Of a DNA stretch of 32,608 nucleotides, positions 15,670 through 22,472 are shown one piece after another. Numbering within the stretch: the stretch's first letter is position 1; each line of letters begins with the position of its first letter. Location of the stretch: positions 1 through 32,608 of the forward strand of contig CAMLDM010000008.1 in assembly GCA_946479025.1 (NCBI GenBank), in the 5' to 3' direction. The translations under genes and the position numbers were made by a program. This DNA is from an uncultured Candidatus Saccharibacteria bacterium. Its GTDB lineage: Bacteria > Patescibacteria > Saccharimonadia > Saccharimonadales > CAMLKC01. The notes under the pieces are model-generated. The model searched no databases and was not told where the DNA came from. It saw nothing but the letters and a program-made list of their open reading frames with translations.

Positions 15670-16795
15670 CTGCGACCGTCACAACTATTACGAGTAACAT
15701 AAGAACCAAAAAGCCTGTTCCCTGAATCTGCTCTTCACGCTCCTTGGTCAGTGTCTTTTTGCGCAAACGGAAATACACCATAACAAACCAGCGGCCGCCG
15801 TCGAGTGCCGGAATTGGCAAAACGTTCATGACCGCGAGCGTCAGCGAGATGATTGCTGTCAGGAAAATAAGCTGGGTAGGGCCGGCCTGCTCGGCTTCCG
15901 GGAAAATCGTACCTAAAATGCCCACCGGCCCGGCCACACTGTTACCTGCCGTTGCCAGTTGCTCGTGCGCGTGCTGACGCGTGTCGTTATTGGAGCTGAA
16001 TTGCAGCACAACGCCCGAAACGAGGTTCGAGACCAGACTCCCCAATCCTTTTAGCGTCTCAAGCGTGTACTGACCTGTCGTTACCACGCCGACCACGGGC
16101 GCCGACCAGCTGGCCTGAATTTGCTCGTGCTGACCGGAGCCGACTCCAAGATACCCCTGGTTATTTTCGTCAGCCGTGCGTAATGTTGCCGTCGCACTGT
16201 GCTCAACGCCCGACCGAGAGTAAATAATCTCGACGGTCTGGCCTTTTTTCGCCTTCGTCTGCTCAGACAATGCGTTCGCAGTTGGTACCTGTTCACCCGC
16301 AAAACGCAAGATCTGGTCGCCAACCTGCAGGCCCGCCTTGCTTGCGGGAGAGTTATCCGCGATGAAGGTTAATTCGACAGGTTTTTTCACGATCGTCGTG
16401 TCGCCGGGAATCGAAAACTGATTCGGCAAAATTTTCGGAAGGCCCGTCCATGCCAAAATCGAGAGCAACCCGGCCGCGACCACCCAGTTAATCAGCACGC
16501 CTGCCAGCAGGATTTTCGTTTTTGCCCAGAAACTGGCCGCACCATAATCACCTTTTTTATTCGCCGAGTCGTGCTCACCCTGTAGCTTCACAAACCCGCC
16601 GAGCGGCAGCCAGTTGATACTGAAATTTACGCCGTTTTTCAGCTTTTTCGCCCAGGCGCGCGGCGGAAATCCAATGCCGAATTCTTCAACCACAACACCG
16701 TTGCGCCGCGCAACGATCGCGTGTCCGAGCTCGTGTACGACCACTAAAATGACCAACACTAACAAGCCTAAAATTATCCCAAAAATCAGTTCCAT
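15647..16795 (-). CDS. rseP: Site-2 intramembrane protease RseP/RasP
   Basis: Zinc metalloprotease that cuts anti-sigma factors and signal-peptide remnants within the membrane. The 382 residues show HELGH (21-25) in the first helix, a single PDZ domain in the middle (SPASKAGLQVGDQILRFAGE), and the second metal motif PIPALDGGRW. Helices flank the PDZ region as expected. The ATG follows AAGGGGAGG closely and starts 9 nt after the uppS stop. In many bacteria cdsA and dxr lie between uppS and rseP; here they are absent. Confidence 0.95.
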   Translation of the reverse strand: MELIFGIILGLLVLVILVVVHELGHAIVARRNGVVVEEFGIGFPPRAWAKKLKNGVNFSINWLPLGGFVKLQGEHDSANKKGDYGAASFWAKTKILLAGVLINWVVAAGLLSILAWTGLPKILPNQFSIPGDTTIVKKPVELTFIADNSPASKAGLQVGDQILRFAGEQVPTANALSEQTKAKKGQTVEIIYSRSGVEHSATATLRTADENNQGYLGVGSGQHEQIQASWSAPVVGVVTTGQYTLETLKGLGSLVSNLVSGVVLQFSSNNDTRQHAHEQLATAGNSVAGPVGILGTIFPEAEQAGPTQLIFLTAIISLTLAVMNVLPIPALDGGRWFVMVYFRLRKKTLTKEREEQIQGTGFLVLMLLVIVVTVADVSKLFK

Positions 16796-16804
16796 ATCCT
16801 CCCC

Positions 16805-17494
16805 TTATCCTCCAATGCGCCTATCGCGGCGTGAATATTCTTCCAGTATAGCGGCCACGTCGTCTTTTGTCATGTCCGGCCAGAGTTTTTCTAGAAATAT
16901 AAACTCACTGTACGCCGCGCGCCACAGCATGAAGTTACTGAGGCGCTGTTCGCCGCTAGTACGCACGATCAGATCGATCGGCGGGATTTCCGGATAATAC
17001 AGATTCTGCGAAACCACATCCGGCGTAATATCTTCTGCTGGAATGCCGGACTGAACAATATTTTTAACCGCATCGGCAATCTCGAGCTGGCCGCCATAGT
17101 TAAAGCAGATGGCAAGCGTACCGCGTGTATTGTCGGCCGTGCGCGCTTCGGCGTCATTTATAGCTTTTAAAATCTTGTCGCTGACATTTTGTGTGGAACC
17201 GAGAATCTTCAGTCGGATGTTTTCTTCTTCAAAAATATGCAGATCACTCGTGAGCAGCTTAAGCACCAACCCCATGAGCTTGCCGACTTCCTGCTCGCTG
17301 CGCTTCCAGTTTTCTGTGCTGAAAATATATGCCGAAACATACTGAACGCCAGCGTCAAACGTAGCTTTTGCCACGTCTTGAATCGCATTATATCCCGCAA
17401 GGTGTCCTTCGTATGTTGGTATGCCGTGCGTTTTTGCCCAGCGGCGGTTGCCGTCAACGACATAACCAACGTGGCGTGGGATACCTCCGGCCAT
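16805..17494 (-). CDS. uppS: Undecaprenyl diphosphate synthase (cis-prenyltransferase)
   Basis: Condenses IPP onto FPP to make the C55 lipid carrier of wall synthesis. The 229 residues contain the catalytic Asp in HVGYVVDGNRRWAK (D14), the substrate motif STENWKRS, the VRTSGEQRLSNFMLW region and the C-terminal RRDRRIGG. Length is slightly shorter than the usual 240-260. The ATG overlaps the frr stop by one base (TAATG), giving tight coupling. With no dxr next to it, the isoprenoid precursors may be scavenged. Confidence 0.95.
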   Translation of the reverse strand: MAGGIPRHVGYVVDGNRRWAKTHGIPTYEGHLAGYNAIQDVAKATFDAGVQYVSAYIFSTENWKRSEQEVGKLMGLVLKLLTSDLHIFEEENIRLKILGSTQNVSDKILKAINDAEARTADNTRGTLAICFNYGGQLEIADAVKNIVQSGIPAEDITPDVVSQNLYYPEIPPIDLIVRTSGEQRLSNFMLWRAAYSEFIFLEKLWPDMTKDDVAAILEEYSRRDRRIGG

Positions 17495-18048
17495 TAGATC
17501 GTTAAGATATCCTTCTCTTTGGCCTTGAACGCCGCGTCGATTTTTTCCTGGTAGTCGCTCATCAGCTTATCGAACTCTTTCTCAATGTGTTTGACGTCGT
17601 CTTCGCTCAGCTCCTTGGCTTCTTTCTTGCGCTTAGCGTCTTTCAGTCCGTCCTGACGAATGTTACGCAGAGCAATACGCACTTCTTCTACTTTTTCACC
17701 GGTCTGCTTTACCAGCTGGCGGCGGCGCTCCTCAGTGAGCGGCGGCACTGGCACGCGCACAATGCGGCCGTCATCACTCGGATTGAACCCAAGGGACTGG
17801 TCGGCGCGAATAGCGGCGGCAATAACCTGGACGTTACTTGGATCAAACGGTGTTACCTGTAACAGCTGCGGCTCGGGCGCAGTAATATTCGCCACCTGGT
17901 TGAGCGGCATTTTCTGGCCGTACGCCTCGACCTGTACGCTATCGAGCATGCTCGGGTGCGAGCGTCCGGTGCGGACTTTTTTCAGCTCGTCTTCAAAATG
18001 CGCGAGCGCGAGCGTCATTTTTTCTTCGTAGGGATCGGTATTAAACAT
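17494..18048 (-). CDS. frr: Ribosome recycling factor
   Basis: Splits post-termination ribosomes with EF-G. The 184 residues match the normal 185. Family landmarks are the N-terminal FEDELKKVRTGRSHPSMLD, the mid region ANITAPEPQLLQVTPFD, and the helical bundle with PVPPLTEERRRQLVKQ and VRIALRNIRQD. It begins the frr-uppS-rseP-CPBP unit. The ATG has no ribosome binding site but a -10-like TAAAAT 6 nt upstream, so it may be leaderless. pyrH, its usual upstream neighbour, is missing; a GC-rich foreign-looking gene occupies that place. Confidence 0.97.
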   Translation of the reverse strand: MFNTDPYEEKMTLALAHFEDELKKVRTGRSHPSMLDSVQVEAYGQKMPLNQVANITAPEPQLLQVTPFDPSNVQVIAAAIRADQSLGFNPSDDGRIVRVPVPPLTEERRRQLVKQTGEKVEEVRIALRNIRQDGLKDAKRKKEAKELSEDDVKHIEKEFDKLMSDYQEKIDAAFKAKEKDILTI

Positions 18049-18054
18049 GTATAT

Positions 18055-18060
18055 ATTTTA
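18055..18060 (-). promoter_or_regulatory. Possible frr -10 box
   Basis: TAAAAT on the minus strand, 6 nt before the frr ATG, in an AT-rich patch against GC-rich DNA. No matching -35; weaker than the other leaderless-type promoters. Confidence 0.4.
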
Positions 18061-18121
18061 ACATGAATCAGCCCGTCACCTCACACACATCCGGCCCTTC
18101 CTCTATGTTTAGGCATGAAGC

Positions 18122-18151
18122 AGCCCCGTCTCGCTTGCGCGTGACGGGGCT
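18122..18151 (-). terminator. GC-rich hairpin after the secreted-protein gene
   Basis: Perfect 9-bp stem AGCCCCGTC/GACGGGGCT (18122-18130 with 18143-18151) with a 12-nt loop. No T run follows on the minus strand, so it resembles the U-poor terminators of high-GC bacteria more than its neighbours here. Confidence 0.5.
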
Positions 18152-18183
18152 CCCTCGGGAACGCTTGCTGGGTTGAAGAAAAG

Positions 18184-18867
18184 TCACAGCCACATGACCT
18201 CGGCGAGGACGCTCTGCACGAGCGACTCGTCGATGTCGTAGTCGCCGTTGTCGGCGGCCTCGATGGCGACACCGCCCTCCTGGTCGTACCAGAAGTAGTT
18301 GTCCGTGCCGTCCTGGCAGCCCTGGTAGTAGAACTTGACAGCCGTCCCGCCCATCTTGGTGTCGACCGGGCCCTGCAGGGGGTCGGGTACGCTCTGAGCG
18401 CAGGCCTGCTGCTTCCAGCTCGCGACCGGGTCGTCGCCGTAGGTGTTGCCCCACGACGGCGATTTCCGACTCACGATCGTGATGGTCGGGCACGCGGTGT
18501 CCGCCGGGCACTTCTGGACGATGTCGAGCCTGTTGGCGTCGACCTCAGGAGGCGTGTTCAGCCACCAGCTCTTGCTCGGGTACGATAGCCGCAGCTGCGT
18601 CCCGAGCGTCGCCCAGCCATCGCCGTTGAACGGCTTGGTCTGAGGCACGGTCAGGACACCGGTGGGCGTGATCGGCGCCGGCGTGGCCGCCGGGCTGCTC
18701 GGCTGGGCCGAGGTCACCTTGGGAGCCGCGACGGACGCGGCCGTGACATCGTTGCCGGAGCTGATCATCAGGGTGGCGACGGCACCGACCAGGAGCAGAA
18801 TCACGACGGCCATCGCACTGATGACGATCGCGACCTTGTTCTTGCGTACACGCTCGGGAAGCTGCAC
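18184..18867 (-). CDS. GC-rich membrane-anchored extracellular protein, probably acquired
   Basis: I do not recognise the family. The 227-residue protein has a basic start (MQLPERVRKNK), one membrane helix (about 12-34), a Pro/Ala/Thr/Ser-rich linker (42-80) and a compact outside domain of about 145 residues rich in Trp, Tyr and Asp with four cysteines (120, 126, 156, 184), suggesting two disulfides. GTG at 18867 is chosen: GGAG lies 6 nt before it; an in-frame TTG four codons upstream overlaps that site. Codon choice is strongly G/C-ending; two 60-base lines counted by hand are 65% and 72% GC against 52% in frr. It sits between tsf and frr with its own promoter and hairpin. Actinobacterial origin is an inference. 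Confidence 0.8.
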   Translation of the reverse strand: MQLPERVRKNKVAIVISAMAVVILLLVGAVATLMISSGNDVTAASVAAPKVTSAQPSSPAATPAPITPTGVLTVPQTKPFNGDGWATLGTQLRLSYPSKSWWLNTPPEVDANRLDIVQKCPADTACPTITIVSRKSPSWGNTYGDDPVASWKQQACAQSVPDPLQGPVDTKMGGTAVKFYYQGCQDGTDNYFWYDQEGGVAIEAADNGDYDIDESLVQSVLAEVMWL

Positions 18868-18895
18868 GGTAATCTCCAATTCTCTCGAGGATCTT

Positions 18896-18917
18896 CCCCG
18901 GTAGCGTTCTACCGAAG
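18896..18917 (-). promoter_or_regulatory. Leader hairpin of the secreted-protein gene
   Basis: Six perfect base pairs CGGTAG/CTACCG (18899-18904 with 18909-18914), extended by two G-U pairs and one G-C to 18896-18917, closed by a 4-nt loop. It lies in the 5' leader between promoter and ribosome binding site. Function unknown; mRNA stabilisation is possible. Confidence 0.5.
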
Positions 18918-18926
18918 GTTAGGTAA

Positions 18927-18955
18927 ATAATACCATATATTATTAATATTTGCAA
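18927..18955 (-). promoter_or_regulatory. Promoter of the secreted-protein gene
   Basis: TTGCAA (18950-18955), 17-nt AT-only-like spacer, and extended -10 TGGTATTAT (hexamer 18927-18932). The AT-rich promoter contrasts with the GC-rich coding region it serves. Confidence 0.72.
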
Positions 18956-18992
18956 GTTATTGCCTCCCCCCACCCCTGTTAAATACATAACA

Positions 18993-19021
18993 AAAATACC
19001 CGGCCTAAAACCGGGTATTTT
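18993..19021 (-). terminator. rpsB-tsf terminator
   Basis: Perfect 11-bp stem (18993-19003 with 19011-19021), 7-nt loop, and TTTTT on the minus strand, 17 nt after the tsf stop. It marks the end of the rpsB-tsf operon. Confidence 0.88.
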
Positions 19022-19038
19022 ATACGTTTGAGCGTATA

Positions 19039-19635
19039 CTATTCGCTTACGCCGAGCTCAATTCGCTTGAACTGGCGAACGATAACATTCTCGCCCAGTT
19101 TCGCGATGTTTTCTTTTACGTAATCTTCCACACTCTTCTTGTCGTCGAGGATGAACTGCTGACTCATCAGCACCTTCTCTGCGAAGTGCTTTTTCACCTG
19201 GCCGTCGACGATCTTTTCAGCGATCTCGGCAGGCTTGCCTTCAGCCTTCACGCGCTCCATTGCTTCCGCGCGAACGCGCTCCATTTCTTCGGCTGGGATA
19301 TCAGCTTCCGAAACGTACTGCGGGCTCATAGCAGCAATCTGCATAGCGATTTCGTGTGCGAGCTTCTTGAAATCGTCGAGACGGGCAACGAAGTCGGTTT
19401 CACAGTTGACTTCCACTACCACGCCAATGCGGCCGCTGTGAACGTAGCTGTCGATCACGCCTTCGCGAGCTTCGCGGTCACCTTTTTTCTCTGCGCGGGT
19501 CAGACCTTTTTTGCGCATTGCTTCAAGGGCCTTGTCGAAGTCGCCGTCGGCTTCTACGAGCGCGCCTTTGGCGTCGGTCAGGCCAACACCGGTCAGTTCT
19601 TTGAGTTTTTTAATGTCTTCGATAGAAACAGCCAC
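19039..19635 (-). CDS. tsf: Elongation factor Ts
   Basis: Guanine-nucleotide exchange factor for EF-Tu. At 198 residues it is the short form (E. coli has 283), as in Thermus and other compact versions with a single core subdomain. The N-terminal UBA-like domain (IKKLKELTGVGLTDAKGALV) and the exchange motif CETDFVAR (TDFV at 80-83) are intact. I start at the GTG at 19635: GAGGAG is 7 nt upstream and the product begins MAVSIEDIKKL as the family does. A longer reading would extend 12 codons into rpsB. One base separates it from the rpsB stop. Confidence 0.96.
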   Translation of the reverse strand: MAVSIEDIKKLKELTGVGLTDAKGALVEADGDFDKALEAMRKKGLTRAEKKGDREAREGVIDSYVHSGRIGVVVEVNCETDFVARLDDFKKLAHEIAMQIAAMSPQYVSEADIPAEEMERVRAEAMERVKAEGKPAEIAEKIVDGQVKKHFAEKVLMSQQFILDDKKSVEDYVKENIAKLGENVIVRQFKRIELGVSE

Positions 19636-19636
19636 C

Positions 19637-20338
19637 TTATTTCTCCTCTTTTTTAGTTGCACCCTCAGCAACCGCCGCTACGAAGTAGTCGAGCAGTAGC
19701 TGGATACCTTTGATCGCGTCGTCGTTCGCAGGAATAACGTAGTCAATGCCGTCCGGATTTGCGTTGGTGTCAACTACACCTACGACTGGCACGCCGAGGT
19801 TTTTCGCCTCTTTTACCGCGTTCGCGTCGGTCAGGATGTCGGTAACGATCACCATACCCGGCTTGCCGTTCAGGTTTTTGATGCCACCGTACTTTTTGTT
19901 GAGCTCGTCGATCTCTTCCTGGAAGCGCTGCACTTCAAGCTTGTTGTAGCGCTTTTCGAGGTCGCCGCTAGCCATGCGCTTTTCGAGGTCTTTGAGCTTC
20001 TTGATCTGCTGCGTCATAGTGCCGACGTTAGTCAGCATACCGCCAACCCAGCGCTCAGTAACGAACGGCTGACCGGCTTTCTCAGCAGCTTCACGGACGA
20101 TGTCTTTCGCCTGCTTTTTGGTGCCGACGAAAAGGATCTGCTTGCCGTTAGTCGCGGCTTTTGTGATAGCCGGAAGTGCTACTTCGAGAGCTTCGACGGT
20201 TTTCGTCAGGTCGATGATGTGCGAATCCTGGCGTTTAGAATGAATGTACGGCGCCATTTTCGGGTGCCAGCGGCTCGTTTTGTGTCCAAAGTGGACACCA
20301 GCTTCGAGCAAAGCTTTAATATCGACAGATACTGCCAT
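19637..20338 (-). CDS. rpsB: Small ribosomal subunit protein uS2
   Basis: Assembles late on the 30S subunit beside S1 and S8. The 233-residue protein has the typical start VDIKALLEAGVHFGHKTSRW and the later blocks ILFVGTKKQAKDIVREAA, ERWVGGMLTN and VPVVGVVDTNANPDGIDYVI. The ATG has AAGGAG 8 nt upstream. It is transcribed from a near-consensus promoter through a structured leader of about 80 nt, with tsf directly downstream. Confidence 0.98.
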   Translation of the reverse strand: MAVSVDIKALLEAGVHFGHKTSRWHPKMAPYIHSKRQDSHIIDLTKTVEALEVALPAITKAATNGKQILFVGTKKQAKDIVREAAEKAGQPFVTERWVGGMLTNVGTMTQQIKKLKDLEKRMASGDLEKRYNKLEVQRFQEEIDELNKKYGGIKNLNGKPGMVIVTDILTDANAVKEAKNLGVPVVGVVDTNANPDGIDYVIPANDDAIKGIQLLLDYFVAAVAEGATKKEEK

Positions 20339-20360
20339 GAGTTTTACTCCTTGTTCCTCA

Positions 20361-20395
20361 TCTTCCGTCCTGATAGTTCAGGAGCTTACGGAAGA
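20361..20395 (-). promoter_or_regulatory. Structured rpsB leader hairpin
   Basis: In the rpsB 5' leader an 8-bp stem (20388-20395 with 20361-20368) continues, after a one-sided 5-nt bulge AAGCU, into a 5-bp stem (20378-20382 with 20369-20373) with a 4-nt loop. There is no T run after it, so it is not a terminator. A bulged hairpin between promoter and ribosome binding site of an r-protein operon suggests autogenous control by S2; not proven. Confidence 0.6.
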
Positions 20396-20424
20396 TTGTG
20401 TCATTAAAAATTTGTTACTCGACA

Positions 20425-20453
20425 ATTATAACGTATTCACCCCTGTTGGTCAA
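20425..20453 (-). promoter_or_regulatory. rpsB promoter
   Basis: TTGACC (20448-20453), 17-nt spacer, perfect TATAAT (20425-20430). One of the strongest promoters in the window, as expected for a ribosomal operon. Confidence 0.9.
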
Positions 20454-20481
20454 CGCTCTGGCGCAAAATGAGTTTTAACCA

Positions 20482-20487
20482 TATACT
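20482..20487 (+). promoter_or_regulatory. -10 box of the iron-permease-family gene
   Basis: TATACT ends 10 nt before the ATG at 20498. No ribosome binding site lies in between and no clear -35 is seen upstream. Divergent from rpsB. Confidence 0.45.
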
Positions 20488-20497
20488 TAATAACATC

Positions 20498-20980
20498 ATG
20501 AAAGACATTTTTCGCGCAATCGCTACCCGTATTTCAACCTGGACCGGTACGGCAACCGTGTTCCTAAGTGCCGTTCTTATCGTTATTATATGGGCATTCA
20601 CCGGCCCAATGTTCCACTATTCCGACACCTGGCAGCTCGTTATCAACACCGGTACGACGATTATCACCTTCCTGATGGTCTTCCTCATCCAAAATACGCA
20701 AAACCGTGACGGGAAAGCCGTACAGCTGAAGCTGGACGAGCTGATCCGCGCCACTAAGGGCGCGCGCAACCAGTACGTGGGGCTTGAAGATCTGAGCGAC
20801 GTTGATCTTGATGAGCTCGACAAGGAGTTCAAAATGCTCACTCAAAATCCCGGCACAATCCACGCCATGAAGCGCCTGCACGAAAAAATCGCCAGCGAAC
20901 ATGCCCGGCGACATATGGGAACTTCGGTCTTGAACCGTCTGCATATTACCAGCGACCCTTCGGCAGATGACAAAAAATAA
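20498..20980 (+). CDS. Low-affinity iron permease family protein (PF04120-like)
   Basis: A 160-residue protein with two membrane helices (about 19-36 and 45-64) joined by the short loop GPMFHYSDTWQLV, then FLIQNTQNRDGKAVQLKLDE and a helical C-terminal part with LEDLSDVDLDELDKEF. This pattern matches the bacterial 'low affinity iron permease' family named after yeast Fet4; transport activity of these two-helix proteins is not well established. I start at the second ATG because a -10 box overlaps the longer reading and MKDIFRAIATRISTW fits the family N-terminus. It is flanked by divergent rpsB and convergent terC. Confidence 0.85.
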   Translation: MKDIFRAIATRISTWTGTATVFLSAVLIVIIWAFTGPMFHYSDTWQLVINTGTTIITFLMVFLIQNTQNRDGKAVQLKLDELIRATKGARNQYVGLEDLSDVDLDELDKEFKMLTQNPGTIHAMKRLHEKIASEHARRHMGTSVLNRLHITSDPSADDKK

Positions 20981-20995
20981 TTTCGGTTCACTCGC

Positions 20996-21032
20996 CGCGA
21001 AACCCCAGGAATAGTACATCCGGGGTTTCGCG
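20996..21032. terminator. Hairpin between convergent iron-permease gene and terC
   Basis: Perfect 11-bp stem (20996-21006 with 21022-21032) with a 15-nt loop. No T run is adjacent on the plus strand; on the minus strand a T run starts about 15 nt on. It may end terC transcription or block reverse decay of either mRNA. Confidence 0.5.
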
Positions 21033-21047
21033 AGCGAAGCGAAAGAG

Positions 21048-21989
21048 TCAGGAGGGTATGCCATCACCCTCCTTTTTACTGGTCTCGGGCCAGACCCTAC
21101 TGGCCGCGACGCTCCCCAGAAGAACCGTGGCGATGAACACCAGGCTCACCCAGGTGGGCGGCTCGTATTCTGGCAGAAAATAGCCGAGGATCATCTTGGC
21201 GCCGACGCCAGCGAGAATGACCGCCAGACCCTCATCCAGCCGAGTGAACTTACTTTTTACCCGGTCGAACAAAAAGTACAGCGACCGCAGCCCCATGATC
21301 GCCATCGCGTTCGAACTGAACACAATAAACGGATCACGGGAGATCGCCAGCACCGCTGGCACGGAGTCGATCGCAAACACGATGTCGACCAACCCGATAA
21401 CCATGGCACAAAGCAGCAGTACCGTGACCTTCAGCTTCCCGCCCTCGCGGACAAAAAACTTGGTACCGCGCCAGCCTCTAGCGACGGGCAGACAGCGGGC
21501 AAGTACCCGGTAGGCGAACATCTCGCTCACGTCTTTGGGGTTGTCGTCGCTCAGGGCCAGACCGATGCCGGTCCAAACCAAGAACGCGCCCATGACGACC
21601 ATCATCCACTCGAAGCGATTGATGACCGTCACGCCGGCAAGGACAAAAACGAACCGCAGCACTACGGCGCACATGATGCCCCAGAACAACACGGCGTGCT
21701 GGCTCACCTTAGGAACAGCGAAGAACCCAATGATGAACGACCACACGAACACATTGTCCACGCTCAGCGAATACTCCACAACGTACCCCGCAAGGTACTG
21801 CTGAACGTTTTCGGCGCCAAATCCGGTAAGCGCCAAGCCGGCGGCGAACGCCAGTCCAAGCGTCATCCAGAGCAGCGTTTGTACCGTCGCCTGCTTAAGC
21901 GACGTTGCCTCTTTCCCCCGGCCTAGCACCAGGAGGTCGAGCACGAGCGCGACAACGATTACCACCGTGAACACCATCCAGTGCGTCAC
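21048..21989 (-). CDS. TerC/Alx-family membrane protein
   Basis: A polytopic protein of 313 residues with about eight to nine helices. The family motifs are EYSLSVDNVFVWSFI and DIVFAIDSVPAVLAISRDPF, whose acidic residues in the membrane are conserved, plus SNAMAIMGLRSLYFL. TerC/Alx proteins act in tellurite resistance, manganese export and metallation of secreted proteins. GTG at 21989 is chosen because AAGGAGGTGA lies 7 nt upstream; a GTG three codons earlier overlaps that site. This is the best Shine-Dalgarno match in the window. It is inserted between an iron-permease-family gene and rpmE; horizontal acquisition is possible but composition is only mildly different. Confidence 0.93.
   Translation of the reverse strand: MTHWMVFTVVIVVALVLDLLVLGRGKEATSLKQATVQTLLWMTLGLAFAAGLALTGFGAENVQQYLAGYVVEYSLSVDNVFVWSFIIGFFAVPKVSQHAVLFWGIMCAVVLRFVFVLAGVTVINRFEWMMVVMGAFLVWTGIGLALSDDNPKDVSEMFAYRVLARCLPVARGWRGTKFFVREGGKLKVTVLLLCAMVIGLVDIVFAIDSVPAVLAISRDPFIVFSSNAMAIMGLRSLYFLFDRVKSKFTRLDEGLAVILAGVGAKMILGYFLPEYEPPTWVSLVFIATVLLGSVAASRVWPETSKKEGDGIPS
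21050..21077 (+). terminator. Terminator of the iron-permease gene inside the terC 3' end
   Basis: 8-bp stem (21050-21057 with 21066-21073), 8-nt loop and T tract to 21077 on the plus strand. The same bases encode the last codons of terC on the minus strand. Confidence 0.75.
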
Positions 21990-22036
21990 GGCTCTCACCT
22001 CCTTAAACTCTCTCTTTCTCTTAATGAGACTCCACT

Positions 22037-22065
22037 ATCATATAATCGTATAGACAGGCCGTCAA
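22037..22065 (-). promoter_or_regulatory. terC promoter
   Basis: TTGACG (22060-22065), 17-nt spacer, TATGAT (22037-22042) on the minus strand. Its -35 lies 5 bp from the -35 of the divergent rpmE promoter. Confidence 0.8.
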
Positions 22066-22070
22066 TTCCT

Positions 22071-22099
22071 TTGACTTTTCTGTTCAAAACAGATACAAT
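22071..22099 (+). promoter_or_regulatory. rpmE promoter, apparently leaderless
   Basis: TTGACT (22071-22076), 17-nt spacer, TACAAT (22094-22099). The ATG starts after 9 nt with no Shine-Dalgarno sequence, leaving a leader of 0-3 nt. Confidence 0.82.
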
Positions 22100-22108
22100 G
22101 GTTCGGAT

Positions 22109-22429
22109 ATGAAAAGCAGTATACACCCTACAACATACCGCCCGGTCGTATTTAGCGACGACGTGGCTGGGTTTGCGTTTCTCACTCAGAGCACCGCGCA
22201 AACAAACGAAACTATCAAATGGGAAGACGGCAACGAGTACCCGCTCGTAAAAGTCCACATTTCCAGCGCTTCTCACCCGTTCTTTACCGGTGAGGAAAAG
22301 ATCATCGACACCGAAGGTCGTGTCGACCGCTTCAAGGCGAAATTTGCCGCCGCAGAAGCCCGCAAAGAAGCTCTTGCGAACAAAGCCAAGAAAGCCGCTG
22401 CTAAAAAAGCCCAAAAAGCTGAAAAATAG
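22109..22429 (+). CDS. rpmE: Large ribosomal subunit protein bL31, type B
   Basis: Bridges the 50S central protuberance and the 30S head. The 106 residues start [18 protein letters not shown] and contain [20 protein letters not shown], both typical of type B, which lacks the zinc-binding cysteines of type A. The C-terminus has an unusual Lys/Ala repeat tail ([13 protein letters not shown]). It is followed by a terminator and then prfA-prmC, the same order as in many Firmicutes and Actinobacteria. Confidence 0.95.
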   Translation: MKSSIHPTTYRPVVFSDDVAGFAFLTQSTAQTNETIKWEDGNEYPLVKVHISSASHPFFTGEEKIIDTEGRVDRFKAKFAAAEARKEALANKAKKAAAKKAQKAEK

Positions 22430-22444
22430 CACCGCACATTCAAG

Positions 22445-22471
22445 GAGGCTGTCATTTGATAGCCTCTTTTT
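22445..22471 (+). terminator. rpmE terminator
   Basis: Stem 22445-22454 with 22457-22466, one G-U pair and a short loop, then TTTTTA. Bases at the loop and 3' side coincide with the region where the prfA -35 should lie. Confidence 0.8.
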
Positions 22472-22472
22472 A

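Noticed and set aside
18068..18988. Other long open frames across the GC-rich block, including two of 147 codons on the minus strand
   Set aside because: High GC removes stop codons in every frame. The translations are Arg/Gly/Ala-rich shadows without a promoter or ribosome binding site, while the 227-residue frame has helix, linker, cysteines and a start site.
18049..18992. Assembly chimera or contamination as the cause of the GC-rich block
   Set aside because: Not fully excluded, but the flanks keep an intact tsf terminator, an AT-rich promoter feeding the gene and an orderly junction to frr, so insertion in the real chromosome is more likely. Read coverage would decide.
21998..22432. Minus-strand frame opposite rpmE
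   Set aside because: It is antisense to bL31, crosses the terC/rpmE promoters and has low-complexity Phe/Leu-rich translation typical of a shadow.
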